Under the pieces are notes generated by a model. The model was not told the DNA's origin. It did no database searches and worked only from the letters and a program-made list of their open reading frames with translations. A program made the position numbers and the translations under genes. From NCBI RefSeq assembly GCF_002752355.1, contig NZ_MRAV01000014.1, positions 62,001-126,000 on the forward strand: a stretch of 64,000 nt of DNA, read 5' to 3'. The DNA comes from Leucobacter sp. OLIS6 (GTDB lineage: Bacteria; Actinomycetota; Actinomycetes; Actinomycetales; Microbacteriaceae). This document shows, piece by piece, positions 1 to 7,686 of this stretch (position 1 is its first letter; every line of letters starts with the position of its first letter).

Positions 1-16
1 GCAAACATACGTTCGA
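1..16. promoter_or_regulatory. possible second LexA box (degenerate)
   Basis: The right half is a perfect actinobacterial SOS half-site (GTTCGA, 11-16). The left half (1-6) matches the TCGAAC consensus at only four of six positions. It would serve a gene left of the window, probably a divergent lexA (inferred from the usual lexA/LysM neighbourhood), or add to the stronger box at 70-91. Confidence 0.4.
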
Positions 17-56
17 GTGTCGCCGAAAAATATCGGTCACAGATTCGAATCGGGGG

Positions 57-91
57 TTGCGGGTTTCGAGTATCGAACGTATATTCGATAC
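57..91 (+). promoter_or_regulatory. SOS promoter with LexA operator for the LysM gene
   Basis: A perfect inverted repeat with 8-bp arms (GTATCGAA, 70-77; TTCGATAC, 84-91) contains a 16-bp core at 73-88 that fits the actinobacterial LexA consensus TCGAAC-N4-GTTCGA with one mismatch. A -10 hexamer TATATT (80-85) lies inside it, with a weak -35 TTGCGG (57-62) exactly 17 bp upstream. Bound LexA would cover the -10, so damage-inducible transcription of the LysM gene at 138 is expected. Confidence 0.75.
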
Positions 92-137
92 AGATGTTCG
101 ACCGCGGGTCGGCGTCGAAGTACGAGAGGAGCCGATC

Positions 138-581
138 ATGGGCGCACGAGAACTGAGTGCAACGATCGATCACCACACCGACGCGCATACCCCTGCCGCG
201 AAGAGCCGCCTGCGTCTGACGCGCCGCGGCCGCCGGGTGTTCGGCGCTCTCGCGACGCTGGCGGTGTCGGCGCTCCTCGCCGGTGTGGCCGTGTTCGGTT
301 CCGCGCAGGCGCAGGCGAACGTCGACGGGCGTCCGGCCGACTTCGGCTACGTCGTGGTGCAGCCCGGCGAGTCCCTCTGGGCCGTGGCCACCCGTCTCGA
401 TTCCCAGGCGGACCCGCGCGATCTGATCGCGGAGATCGTGCAGCTCAACCAGCTCGATGGGTCGGGCGTGCAGGCAGGGCAGCCGGTCGCGGTTCCCCTG
501 CGCTACTCGCACGCCACGGGCGTCGTGCCCGCCTCCGAGGTCGGCATCGGCACCAACGCCGAGCTCGCCGCCGGGGCATAA
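138..581 (+). CDS. SOS-controlled membrane-anchored LysM protein, DivS/ChiZ-like
   Basis: 147 aa. A basic cytoplasmic N-terminus (1-33) is followed by one membrane segment (about 34-56) and a single LysM domain (about 71-120, YVVVQPGESL to the LNQLD region) that would bind peptidoglycan outside the membrane. The ATG at 138 follows GAGGAG; a longer frame from 57 would cross the LexA operator. In mycobacteria and corynebacteria the gene beside lexA (chiZ, divS) has this layout and blocks division during the SOS response. The LexA-type operator upstream makes the same role likely here, although sequence similarity in this family is low and no hydrolase motif is visible. Confidence 0.8.
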   Translation: MGARELSATIDHHTDAHTPAAKSRLRLTRRGRRVFGALATLAVSALLAGVAVFGSAQAQANVDGRPADFGYVVVQPGESLWAVATRLDSQADPRDLIAEIVQLNQLDGSGVQAGQPVAVPLRYSHATGVVPASEVGIGTNAELAAGA

Positions 582-631
582 TAGCCCGCGAGCGCGGCGT
601 AACTCGGCAGCGTGGGCGTCGGGCCTCCCCG

Positions 632-643
632 TAGACTGGATCA
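632..643 (+). promoter_or_regulatory. leaderless -10 of hisC
   Basis: TAGACT (632-637) ends 6 nt before the GTG at 644, so transcription would begin at or next to the start codon. No Shine-Dalgarno sequence is present. Confidence 0.65.
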
Positions 644-1795
644 GTGACTTCTGAGCCCGCATCCGTGCCCACGACCTCGCCGTCCGCAATCGAGCTCGGC
701 GATCTGCCGCTCCGCGACAACCTGGTCGGCAAGCATCCGTACGGTGCTCCGCAGGACCCCGTGCCGGTCAGCCTCAACGTCAACGAGAACACGCACCCGC
801 TGCCCGAGGCCGTCATCGCCGACATCATCACCGAACTGGAGCGAGCGGTCCGCGGCGTCAACCGCTACCCGGATCGCGAATTCATGAGCCTGCGCACCGC
901 ACTCGCCGGCTATCTGGGGCACGGCCTCCGCGCCGAACAGGTGTGGGCTGCGAACGGCTCCAACGAGGTACTGCAACAGCTGCTCCAGGCCTTCGGCGGT
1001 CCGGGCCGCAGCCTGCTGAGCTTCACTCCGACCTACTCCATGTATCCGCTGCTCGCCGACGGCACCGACACCCGTTGGATCCCGGTCCCGCGCCCCGCGG
1101 ACTACGCGCTGACCCCCGAACTCGTCGTGGCGGCGATCCGTGAGCACCGGCCCACCGTCACGATCCTGTGCGGCCCCAACAACCCGACGGGTACCCCGCT
1201 TGAGCGCGAAGCGATCGTCGCCGCGTACGACGTGATCGCCGAGTACGGCGGGATCCTCGTGGTCGACGAGGCGTACCAGGAGTTCGACGCCGAGCACGAG
1301 ACCGCCGTCACCCTGCTGCCCGGTCGCCCCCTGCTCGTGGTCTCCCGCACCATGAGCAAGGCCTTCGCCTTTGCGGGCGTGCGGCTCGGCTACCTCGCCG
1401 CCGATGCCGCGGTGGTCGACGCGCTGCGACTCGTCCGGCTGCCCTACCACCTGTCCGCCCTGACCCAGGCAGCCGCGACCGCCGCGGTCTGGCACGCCGA
1501 CGAGATGCTCGCCACCGTCGCCGACATCCGTGCCGAGCGGGACCGCCTGGAGGCCGCGCTCGTCGAGCTCGGCTACACCGTGCACCCCTCCGGGGCGAAC
1601 TTCCTCCTCGTCGGCGGGTTCACCGATCCCGCGGCGACCTTCGAAGCGCTCCGCGCCGACGGGATCCTGATCCGCAACCTCGGCATCGAGGGACACCTGC
1701 GCATCACCGCCGGCACGCACGCCGAGACCACGGCCGTCATCGAAGCCATCGCCGCGCTCGGCCCGGGCGGCGCCGGCGCGGACCCCGCCAAGTAG
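644..1795 (+). CDS. hisC: histidinol-phosphate aminotransferase
   Basis: 383 aa, PLP fold-type I. HisC converts imidazole acetol phosphate and glutamate to histidinol phosphate and 2-oxoglutarate in histidine synthesis. Visible motifs are the substrate-proximal GPNNPTGTP loop (177-185), the PLP-binding Asp in VVDEAYQEF (about 208), and the Schiff-base Lys 239 in [12 protein letters not shown] followed by Arg 247. Length fits the family. The GTG start is set by the leaderless -10. It heads hisC-hisB-hisH-priA; the stop codon TAG is also part of the -10 of hisB. hisD, hisF, hisG and hisI are not in the window. Confidence 0.95.
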   Translation: MTSEPASVPTTSPSAIELGDLPLRDNLVGKHPYGAPQDPVPVSLNVNENTHPLPEAVIADIITELERAVRGVNRYPDREFMSLRTALAGYLGHGLRAEQVWAANGSNEVLQQLLQAFGGPGRSLLSFTPTYSMYPLLADGTDTRWIPVPRPADYALTPELVVAAIREHRPTVTILCGPNNPTGTPLEREAIVAAYDVIAEYGGILVVDEAYQEFDAEHETAVTLLPGRPLLVVSRTMSKAFAFAGVRLGYLAADAAVVDALRLVRLPYHLSALTQAAATAAVWHADEMLATVADIRAERDRLEAALVELGYTVHPSGANFLLVGGFTDPAATFEALRADGILIRNLGIEGHLRITAGTHAETTAVIEAIAALGPGGAGADPAK

Positions 1796-1805
1796 GATCG
1801 AGATC
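1793..1805 (+). promoter_or_regulatory. internal leaderless -10 of hisB
   Basis: TAGGAT (1793-1798) begins with the hisC stop codon and ends 7 nt before the hisB ATG, so hisB may have its own leaderless transcript besides read-through from hisC. Confidence 0.5.
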
Positions 1806-2414
1806 ATGACCGCAGCCCCGCGTACCGCGCAGTTCGAGCGCGCCACGAGTGAGTCCCAGATCGCCCTGAACGTCAACCTCGACGGTTCCGGCGACGCCGA
1901 CGTGTCGACCGGCGTGCCGTTCTTCGACCACATGCTGACCGCGTTCGCGCGCCACTCGCTCACCGACCTCACGGTGCGCGCCACGGGCGACACCCACATC
2001 GACGTGCACCACACCGTCGAGGACACGGGGATCCTGCTCGGACAGGCGATCCTCGAGGCGCTCGGCGACAAGCGCGGCATCTCGCGCTACGGCGACGCGC
2101 TCGTGCCGCTCGACGAGTCGCTCGCGCAGGCCGTCGTCGACATCTCGGGCCGCCCGTACCTCGTGCACTCCGGCGAGCCTGCCGGCTTCGAGTTCCACCT
2201 CATCGGCGGCCACTTCACCGGCAGCATGGTGCGCCACTTCTTCGAGGCGCTGACGCTGAACGCGCGCCTGACCGTGCACCTCAAGCTGATCGAGGGGCGC
2301 GACCCGCACCACATCGCCGAAGCCGAGTTCAAGGCCTTCGCGCGCGCCTTCCGTCAGGCCAAGACCATCGACCCGTTCGTGGCGGGCATCCCCTCGACCA
2401 AGGGGGCGCTGTGA
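1806..2414 (+). CDS. hisB: imidazoleglycerol-phosphate dehydratase
   Basis: 202 aa. HisB dehydrates imidazole glycerol phosphate to imidazole acetol phosphate, a manganese-dependent step of histidine synthesis. The family's repeated His/Glu metal motifs are present: [27 protein letters not shown] and [11 protein letters not shown]. The protein is the monofunctional dehydratase; there is no histidinol-phosphatase domain of the E. coli kind. It lies 10 nt after hisC, and its TGA overlaps the GTG of hisH, implying translational coupling. Confidence 0.96.
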   Translation: MTAAPRTAQFERATSESQIALNVNLDGSGDADVSTGVPFFDHMLTAFARHSLTDLTVRATGDTHIDVHHTVEDTGILLGQAILEALGDKRGISRYGDALVPLDESLAQAVVDISGRPYLVHSGEPAGFEFHLIGGHFTGSMVRHFFEALTLNARLTVHLKLIEGRDPHHIAEAEFKAFARAFRQAKTIDPFVAGIPSTKGAL

Positions 2415-3043
2415 GCCGTCCGACCGTGGCGGTGCTCGACTACGGCTCGGGCAACGTGCACTCGGCCGTCAAGGCCCTCGAGCACGCCGGGGCCGAGGTC
2501 GAGCTGACCCGCGACGCGGCGCGCGTCGCCGCGGCCGACGGGCTGCTCGTGCCCGGCGTCGGCGCGTTCGATGCCGTGATGCAGCAGCTCCGCGACGTCC
2601 GCGGCGACGAGCTCATCGACCGCCGTCTGGCGGGCGGGCGGCCGGTGCTCGGCATCTGCGTCGGACAGCAGATCATGTTCGATCGCGGCGTCGAGCGCGG
2701 CATCGAGACCGAGGGGCTCGGCCAGTGGCCGGGCACGGTGCGCGAACTCGACGCCCCGCGCCTGCCGCACATGGGCTGGAACACGGTCGAGGCGCCCGCG
2801 GACTCCGTGCTGTTCCGCGGCCTCGAAGGCGAGCGCTTCTACTTCGTGCACAGCTATGCGGCGACCGAGTGGACGCTCGAGGGCCGCGGTCCCGCGACCG
2901 CGCCGAAGGTGACCTGGGCCGAGCACGGTGAGCGCTTCGTCGCCGCCGTCGAGAACGGTCCGCTGAGCGCCACGCAGTTCCACCCCGAGAAGTCGGGCGA
3001 GGCCGGGATCCGGCTGCTGCGCAACTGGCTCGAAACGCTTTGA
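2411..3043 (+). CDS. hisH: imidazole glycerol phosphate synthase glutaminase subunit
   Basis: 210 aa, class I glutamine amidotransferase. HisH releases ammonia from glutamine and channels it to HisF. The triad is visible: Cys 83 in [11 protein letters not shown], and His 191 and Glu 193 in TQFHPEKSG. The oxyanion region PGVGAFDAV (48-56) and the N-terminal [10 protein letters not shown] also match. The GTG at 2411 overlaps the hisB stop by 4 nt. The partner hisF is not in this window and must be encoded elsewhere. Confidence 0.95.
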   Translation: MSRPTVAVLDYGSGNVHSAVKALEHAGAEVELTRDAARVAAADGLLVPGVGAFDAVMQQLRDVRGDELIDRRLAGGRPVLGICVGQQIMFDRGVERGIETEGLGQWPGTVRELDAPRLPHMGWNTVEAPADSVLFRGLEGERFYFVHSYAATEWTLEGRGPATAPKVTWAEHGERFVAAVENGPLSATQFHPEKSGEAGIRLLRNWLETL

Positions 3044-3069
3044 CCACTCCCGAGAAGAGGAACCCCCAC

Positions 3070-3822
3070 ATGACGGAGCTCGCCGAGGGCCCCCAGCTGC
3101 AGCTGCTTCCCGCAATCGACATGGTCGACGGCAAGGCCGTGCGCCTCACCCAGGGCGAGGCCGGCACCGAGACCAACTACGGCAGCCCGGTCGACGCCGC
3201 GCTCGACTGGATCGAACAGGGCGCCGAGTGGATCCACCTGGTCGACCTCGACGCGGCCTTCGGGCGCGGCAGCAACGTCGCGGTCGCGCACAAGATCATG
3301 AAGCGCGCGGGGAAGGTCAACATCGAGTTCTCTGGCGGTATCCGCGACGATGCGAGCCTGGAGGCCGCGCTCGAGATGGGTGCGCGCCGGGTGAACCTCG
3401 GCACCGCGGCGCTCGAGAACCCCGAGTGGACGCGCAACGCGATCGCCCGGCACGGCGACCGCATCGCTGTCGGGCTCGACGTGCGCGGCGAGACCCTCGC
3501 CGCACGGGGCTGGACCGAGGAGGGCGGCAACCTCTGGGAGGTGCTCGAGCGCCTCGAGGACGCCGGCTGCCCGCGCTACGTCGTGACCGACGTGACCAAG
3601 GACGGCACCATGCGCGGCCCGAACGTGGACCTGCTGCGCCAGGTCTGCGAGCGGACCGACCGACCCGTCGTCGCCTCGGGCGGCATCTCGAACCTCGACG
3701 ACCTCTCTGCGCTGCGCGAGCTGGTGCCGAGCGGCATCGAGGGCGCGATCATCGGCAAGGCGCTCTACGACGGAGCGTTCACGCTCGGCGCGGCGCTCGA
3801 CGTGGCCGGCCGCTCGGCCTGA
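3070..3822 (+). CDS. priA: PriA, bifunctional HisA/TrpF (beta-alpha)8 isomerase
   Basis: 250 aa. HisA isomerises ProFAR to PRFAR in histidine synthesis; in most actinobacteria the same protein (PriA) also isomerises phosphoribosylanthranilate for tryptophan. Catalytic-type Asp 17 ([10 protein letters not shown]) and Asp 174 (VVTDVTKDG) are present, as are Arg 25 after GKAV and Trp 148 in RGWTEEGG. The ATG at 3070 follows GAAGAGGA; the in-frame TTG at 3040 overlaps the hisH stop and is less likely. Dual activity is inferred from the lineage, since no trpF can be checked here. Confidence 0.9.
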   Translation: MTELAEGPQLQLLPAIDMVDGKAVRLTQGEAGTETNYGSPVDAALDWIEQGAEWIHLVDLDAAFGRGSNVAVAHKIMKRAGKVNIEFSGGIRDDASLEAALEMGARRVNLGTAALENPEWTRNAIARHGDRIAVGLDVRGETLAARGWTEEGGNLWEVLERLEDAGCPRYVVTDVTKDGTMRGPNVDLLRQVCERTDRPVVASGGISNLDDLSALRELVPSGIEGAIIGKALYDGAFTLGAALDVAGRSA

Positions 3823-3833
3823 GCGTCGCGGGC

Positions 3834-4736
3834 ATGGCGATCAAGAAGCTCCCCTCGACGGGCGACGCCCCGAGGTCCACCGGCGTCCCCGAGAGCCTGG
3901 TGCCCGGTGGCGCGGGCGACTCCGCGGGCTTCCCGTGGGCCGGGCGCACCTTCGACCACCACGAGACCGCGTTCGCGGACGACGACGGCATGACGCCCGC
4001 CGAGACCGCTGCGGCGATCGACGCGGTCCGCGCGGCCGCGCGCCGCACGCACGGCGTCGCGACCGCGGGGGACTACTGGGACGCGCTCGCCGTGCTGGCC
4101 GACGCCCACGCCGACGCGATCGCCGCCCTCGGCGGGCAGCGCTTCCTCGTGCCGATGCTGGCCGAGGCCGGTGACCTCGGCGTCACGCCCGAGGGGCGCA
4201 CCGTCGAGAAGACTCAGGAGCTGTCGATCGTCACGGTCGCGGCGCCCGACGGGCGCTCGGTGCTGCCGATCTTCAGCTCCACCGAGACGCTCGCGGCCTG
4301 GAACCCGCAGGCCCGCCCGATCCCGGTCCCGGGAGTGCAGGCCGCGGTCGCGGCGGCTCAGGAGGGCACCGACCTGCTCATGATCGACCCGGGCACCCCC
4401 GAGCGCGAGTTCGGCGTGCGCCGCACGGCGCTCGAGGCGTTCGCGCTGCGCGAGCGCGTGCTGCCGGCCTGGGCCGACCCCGACGTCTCGCGGGCGTTCG
4501 CCGAGTCGGCCGCGGGCGAGCCGATGGTCGAGGCGATCTGGCTCGCGCCGGGCGACCTCGAGGGACGCCTGCTGGACGCCGAGGTCGATGTGCGGATCCG
4601 GCTCGCGCACGCCGGGAACGGCGTCGACCGCGCCGCCCTCGCCGAGCTGCTGCAGCGGATGCAGGAGCGCTGGACGGCGTCCGCCGTCATCGCCGATCGG
4701 GTCGACTCGCTGCGCGTGCGCCCGATCAGCGGCTGA
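3834..4736 (+). CDS. SseB-family protein of unknown function
   Basis: 300 aa, soluble, no signal peptide or membrane segment. The central part (about 105-215: LVPMLAEAGDLG, followed by LPIFSSTETLAAW and a D-L-L-M-I-D-P-G segment) resembles the SseB N-terminal domain found in many actinobacterial housekeeping proteins; the last third has no recognisable motif. It starts 11 nt after priA, so it is probably the last gene of the his operon. This position after priA recurs in related genomes, but no biochemical role is established. It converges with the hydrolase at 4767 and no terminator hairpin is evident between them. Confidence 0.75.
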   Translation: MAIKKLPSTGDAPRSTGVPESLVPGGAGDSAGFPWAGRTFDHHETAFADDDGMTPAETAAAIDAVRAAARRTHGVATAGDYWDALAVLADAHADAIAALGGQRFLVPMLAEAGDLGVTPEGRTVEKTQELSIVTVAAPDGRSVLPIFSSTETLAAWNPQARPIPVPGVQAAVAAAQEGTDLLMIDPGTPEREFGVRRTALEAFALRERVLPAWADPDVSRAFAESAAGEPMVEAIWLAPGDLEGRLLDAEVDVRIRLAHAGNGVDRAALAELLQRMQERWTASAVIADRVDSLRVRPISG

Positions 4737-4766
4737 CCGCGGCCGCCGAGCGCCGAGGCCCGCAGC

Positions 4767-5621
4767 TCAACGGTCGAGCGCGGCTTCGAGCACCGCGCGC
4801 GCATGCGTCCACAGGAGCGCGCCGCCCGCGTCCTCGAAGACGGTGCGCGAGGCCCCGGAAATGCGCGACGCGAGCACCTCGCCGTGATCGGGCGAGTGGG
4901 TGAGGTCCTTCACACCGAACAGCACCGAGACGGGAACCCGGATTCGATCGAACGGCAGGTTCCAGGCGCGCATCGCGATGAGCGTGTCTCGGACGTAGCC
5001 CGCGCCGTCGTTCGCGAAGCCCTCGGCCAGCGCGGAGCGATAGCGCTCGAGGAACTCGGGTGCGGCGTAGAACGCGCGGTCCTCCGGGCCCGAGCCGCCC
5101 AGCACCATCTGCTCCATCGCCTCCGCATCGAACCCGGCGAGCACCTCGGCCGCCGCAGCCGGATCCTGCTGGGCGAGAACGGCGAGCCCGGTCGCCTCCG
5201 GAGGCAGCATCGCACGGATCGCGGGGTGCGCGAGCTCATCGGCGGGGGAGGCGAGCACGAGCCTCGAGGCCCAGCCGGCTACCGCCGCGCCCAGCCCGAA
5301 CACTCCGCCCTGGGAATTCGCGACCACGGGCACGCGCGCTTCCGCGTCTCCGAGCGCCGCCGAGACGAGCTCCCGGTAATCGTCGACGGTCGAGGCGAGC
5401 GTGCGGCCGGGGTCCGCGTCCGAGGAACCCATGCCGGGACGGTCCATGGTGAGCAGCCGCACCCCGAGCGTGTCGAGCAGATCCTCGCCGAACGCCATGC
5501 TCCTGCCGGTCGCGGCGCCGGCGATGAAGAGGACGGACTCGCCGTCGGCGGGGCCGAAGCTCGCCCCGGCGAGCGTGCGGCCGTCGGGAGTGCGCACGGA
5601 GAAGTGAGTCGGAGCAGTCAT
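4767..5621 (-). CDS. alpha/beta hydrolase
   Basis: 284 aa, cytosolic alpha/beta-hydrolase fold. The nucleophile elbow is VVANSQGGVFG (Ser 103, a variant of GxSxG with Asn-Ser-Gln). MDRPGMGSSD follows strand 4, the probable acid is Asp in FGVKDLTHSPDHG, and the probable His is in LLWTHARAV near the C-terminus. The substrate cannot be told from sequence. The ATG at 5621 is preferred over the GTG three bases earlier because a -10 hexamer ends 6 nt upstream of it. Confidence 0.85.
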   Translation of the reverse strand: MTAPTHFSVRTPDGRTLAGASFGPADGESVLFIAGAATGRSMAFGEDLLDTLGVRLLTMDRPGMGSSDADPGRTLASTVDDYRELVSAALGDAEARVPVVANSQGGVFGLGAAVAGWASRLVLASPADELAHPAIRAMLPPEATGLAVLAQQDPAAAAEVLAGFDAEAMEQMVLGGSGPEDRAFYAAPEFLERYRSALAEGFANDGAGYVRDTLIAMRAWNLPFDRIRVPVSVLFGVKDLTHSPDHGEVLASRISGASRTVFEDAGGALLWTHARAVLEAALDR

Positions 5622-5633
5622 CACACCAGCCTA
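5622..5633 (-). promoter_or_regulatory. leaderless -10 of the hydrolase at 4767
   Basis: On the minus strand TAGGCT (5633-5628) ends 6 nt before the ATG at 5621. Confidence 0.6.
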
Positions 5634-5676
5634 GAGAACCGCGTCACCCGAGACCGAAACGGGCCCGCGGTCCTGC

Positions 5677-5688
5677 TACGCTCTCCGC
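5677..5688 (+). promoter_or_regulatory. -10 of the MetP/MetS operon
   Basis: TACGCT (5677-5682) ends 6 nt before an ATG at 5689 that opens a short leader ORF, not the transporter itself. Confidence 0.55.
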
Positions 5689-5757
5689 ATGCCCGGGAGC
5701 CCTCGGGCGAGAAACGGCCGTCCGAGGCCCGAACCGCGTAAGGATCCAGCGACGTGA
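5689..5757 (+). CDS. 22-codon leaderless leader ORF upstream of the NSS transporter
   Basis: The ATG sits 6 nt after a -10 hexamer, as in the other leaderless genes here. The frame runs 22 codons and ends in TGA (5755-5757), which overlaps the transporter's GTG (5754-5756). The peptide is rich in Pro (6) and Arg (5) and has no Met beyond the initiator, so methionine attenuation is unlikely. A plausible role is to bring ribosomes to the transporter start (termination-reinitiation, helped by AAGGA at 5740-5744) or to sense arginine/proline decoding. It is too short for coding statistics, so its translation is an inference. Confidence 0.45.
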   Translation: MPGSPRARNGRPRPEPRKDPAT

Positions 5758-7385
5758 CCCAGACGACCACGAACCAGGCCGCTCCGGCCCGGGCCGAGTG
5801 GACGGGCCAGATCGGCTTCATCCTCTCCGCCATCGGCTCCGCCGTGGGCCTCGGCAACATCTGGCGGTTCCCCGGTGTCGCCTACGAGAACGGCGGGGGC
5901 GCGTTCCTCATCCCGTACCTCGTCGCGCTGCTGACCGCGGGCATCCCGATCCTGTTCCTCGACTACGCCATCGGGCATCGCTTCCGCGGCTCCGCGCCGC
6001 TCGCGCTGCGCCGCATCGCCGGCAAGTTCGGCGAGGGCATCGGCTGGTTCCAGGTGATGATCTGCGTGTTCATCGCGATCTACTACACGGCGGTGCTGGC
6101 CTGGGCCGGCAGCTACTTCGTGTTCTCGTTCGACCTCAAGTGGGGCAAGGACGCGGCCGGGTTCTTCACGGGCGACTACTTGCAGATGCCCGCCGACGGT
6201 TCGCTGTTCAGCCTCGCCTTCGTGCCTTCGGTGCTGATCCCGCTCGTGCTGATGTGGGTCGTCACGCTCGTCGTGCTGGGCGCGGGCGTGGTCAAGGGCG
6301 TGCAGCGCCTCAACATGATCGCGATCCCGCTGCTCGTCGTCGGCTTCCTGATCCTCGTGGTGCGTGCGCTGTTCCTGCCGGGAGCCGCCGAAGGCCTCAA
6401 CGCGCTCTTCACGCCCGACTTCGCAGCGCTCGCGAACCCGAGCGTCTGGGTCGCGGCCTACAGCCAGATCTTCTTCTCGCTCTCGGTCGCCTTCGGCATC
6501 ATGCTCACCTACTCGTCATACCGCAGACGCAAGTCGAACCTCACGACGCCCGGCCTCGTGGTCGCCTTCGGCAACTCCTCGTTCGAGATCCTCGCGGGCA
6601 TCGGCGTGTTCGCCACCCTCGGGTTCTTCGCGCACCAGCAGGGCGTCGCCGTCGGCGACCTCGAGGGGCTCACGGGCGTCGGGCTCGCGTTCATGACCTT
6701 CCCTGCGATCGCGGCCGAGATGCCGGGCGGCCAGCTCTTCGGCGCCCTCTTCTTCGGTGCCCTGGTGCTCGCGGGCCTCACCTCGCTGATCTCGATCATG
6801 GAGGTGATCCTCGCGGGGATCATGGACAAGTTCGGCCTGAGCCGCAAGAAGGCGGTGTACGGCATCGGCGGCGTGCTCGCGGTCGTCTCCGTCGTGCTCT
6901 TCGGTACGAGCACGGGCCTCATCGCGCTCGACACCATCGACAACTTCGCCAACAACATCGGCATCGTCGGCTCCGCGGTCGCGATGACGATCACCGTGCT
7001 CTGGATCCGTCGTTCCGGACGCGAGCTCTCCGGGCACCTGAGCGCCCTCTCGACCTTCAGGGTCGGCCGCACCTGGCGATTCTTCGTCTCGCTCCTCGGA
7101 CCCCTCGTGCTCGGCTACATGCTGCTCGTCACCGTGTTCGGGCCCGACGGCCTCATCGCCAAGCCCTACGGCGGCTACGCGCCGTCCTACGTCGCGATCT
7201 TCGGCTGGGGCGTCGTCGCGGCCATGATCCTGGGCTCGGTGCTGCTCACGTCGAGCAGGTGGCGTTACGACCCCGACCGCTTCACGCCGTGGCCCGAGGT
7301 GCCGGGGCAGCGGTCGACGCTTCGTCTGACCGGGGCCGATGCGGAGCTCGCGGGAGCCGCCACGAACGAGGGGGGTGCGCGATGA
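5754..7385 (+). CDS. sodium:neurotransmitter symporter family amino-acid importer (MetP-like)
   Basis: 543 aa with about 12 membrane segments. The N-terminus has the NSS signature GQIGFILSAIGSAVGLGNIWRFP-type unwound TM1 (residues about 18-41), with ENGGGAFLIPYL after it, the residues that form sodium and substrate sites in LeuT. Such carriers import amino acids with sodium. The next gene is a MetS-like small subunit, so methionine (and perhaps alanine), as in Corynebacterium MetPS, is the best guess. The GTG start is coupled to the leader ORF by overlap. Confidence 0.88.
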   Translation: MTQTTTNQAAPARAEWTGQIGFILSAIGSAVGLGNIWRFPGVAYENGGGAFLIPYLVALLTAGIPILFLDYAIGHRFRGSAPLALRRIAGKFGEGIGWFQVMICVFIAIYYTAVLAWAGSYFVFSFDLKWGKDAAGFFTGDYLQMPADGSLFSLAFVPSVLIPLVLMWVVTLVVLGAGVVKGVQRLNMIAIPLLVVGFLILVVRALFLPGAAEGLNALFTPDFAALANPSVWVAAYSQIFFSLSVAFGIMLTYSSYRRRKSNLTTPGLVVAFGNSSFEILAGIGVFATLGFFAHQQGVAVGDLEGLTGVGLAFMTFPAIAAEMPGGQLFGALFFGALVLAGLTSLISIMEVILAGIMDKFGLSRKKAVYGIGGVLAVVSVVLFGTSTGLIALDTIDNFANNIGIVGSAVAMTITVLWIRRSGRELSGHLSALSTFRVGRTWRFFVSLLGPLVLGYMLLVTVFGPDGLIAKPYGGYAPSYVAIFGWGVVAAMILGSVLLTSSRWRYDPDRFTPWPEVPGQRSTLRLTGADAELAGAATNEGGAR

Positions 7386-7531
7386 CCCCCATCGCGATCG
7401 TGTTCCTGGTCCTCGCGACCGTGATCATCTGGGGCGGCCTCGTCGGCAGCACCATCGCGCTGTCGCGCAAGGGCGAGGTCGATGCGTACCCCGCCGGCGG
7501 CGAGGATCGGGCCGGCGAGCGCCTCGAGTAG
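7382..7531 (+). CDS. MetS-family small subunit of NSS transporter
   Basis: 49 aa: one membrane helix (about residues 3-26, ending in GSTIALSRKGE) and a short charged tail. It begins with an ATGA overlap on the transporter stop, which is the arrangement of metP-metS in corynebacteria, where the small subunit is needed for methionine uptake. Length and the W-G-G-L-V-G-S-T-I-A-L segment fit the MetS family. This is the kind of gene that automatic callers easily miss. Confidence 0.85.
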   Translation: MTPIAIVFLVLATVIIWGGLVGSTIALSRKGEVDAYPAGGEDRAGERLE

Positions 7532-7674
7532 GCGCCGATCCGGCAGGTCCGCTCGGGCGCGGGCGGGCGCACGCGCTTCGGCCCGTCGGAACGGGCGACC
7601 TGAAGGAATCCACGCATGAGGCCTGGCCGAATGCCTGATTCGCTGAGGCTTCGTCCGAGATCTGAGCGACCCCC

Positions 7675-7686
7675 TAGCATCGGGGC
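7675..7686 (+). promoter_or_regulatory. leaderless -10 of the GPH carrier
   Basis: TAGCAT (7675-7680) ends 6 nt before the ATG at 7687. Confidence 0.6.

Noticed and set aside
86..101. A third LexA-like box (GTTCGA at 96-101)
   Set aside because: The left half matches only two of six consensus positions; one half-site is not enough.
3228..3830. Long extension of the SseB-like reading frame upstream of 3834
   Set aside because: It runs antiphase through priA; high-GC DNA keeps such frames open. The ATG at 3834 starts the family-like protein.
5677..5757. Methionine attenuator or SAM riboswitch before metPS
   Set aside because: Transcription appears to start at the leader ATG, leaving about 65 nt that encode no Met run and show no SAM-riboswitch core.
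7581..7596. Hairpin GCCCGT-CGGA-ACGGGC as a terminator of metPS
   Set aside because: Only 6 bp and no U tract; in such GC-rich DNA this occurs by chance.
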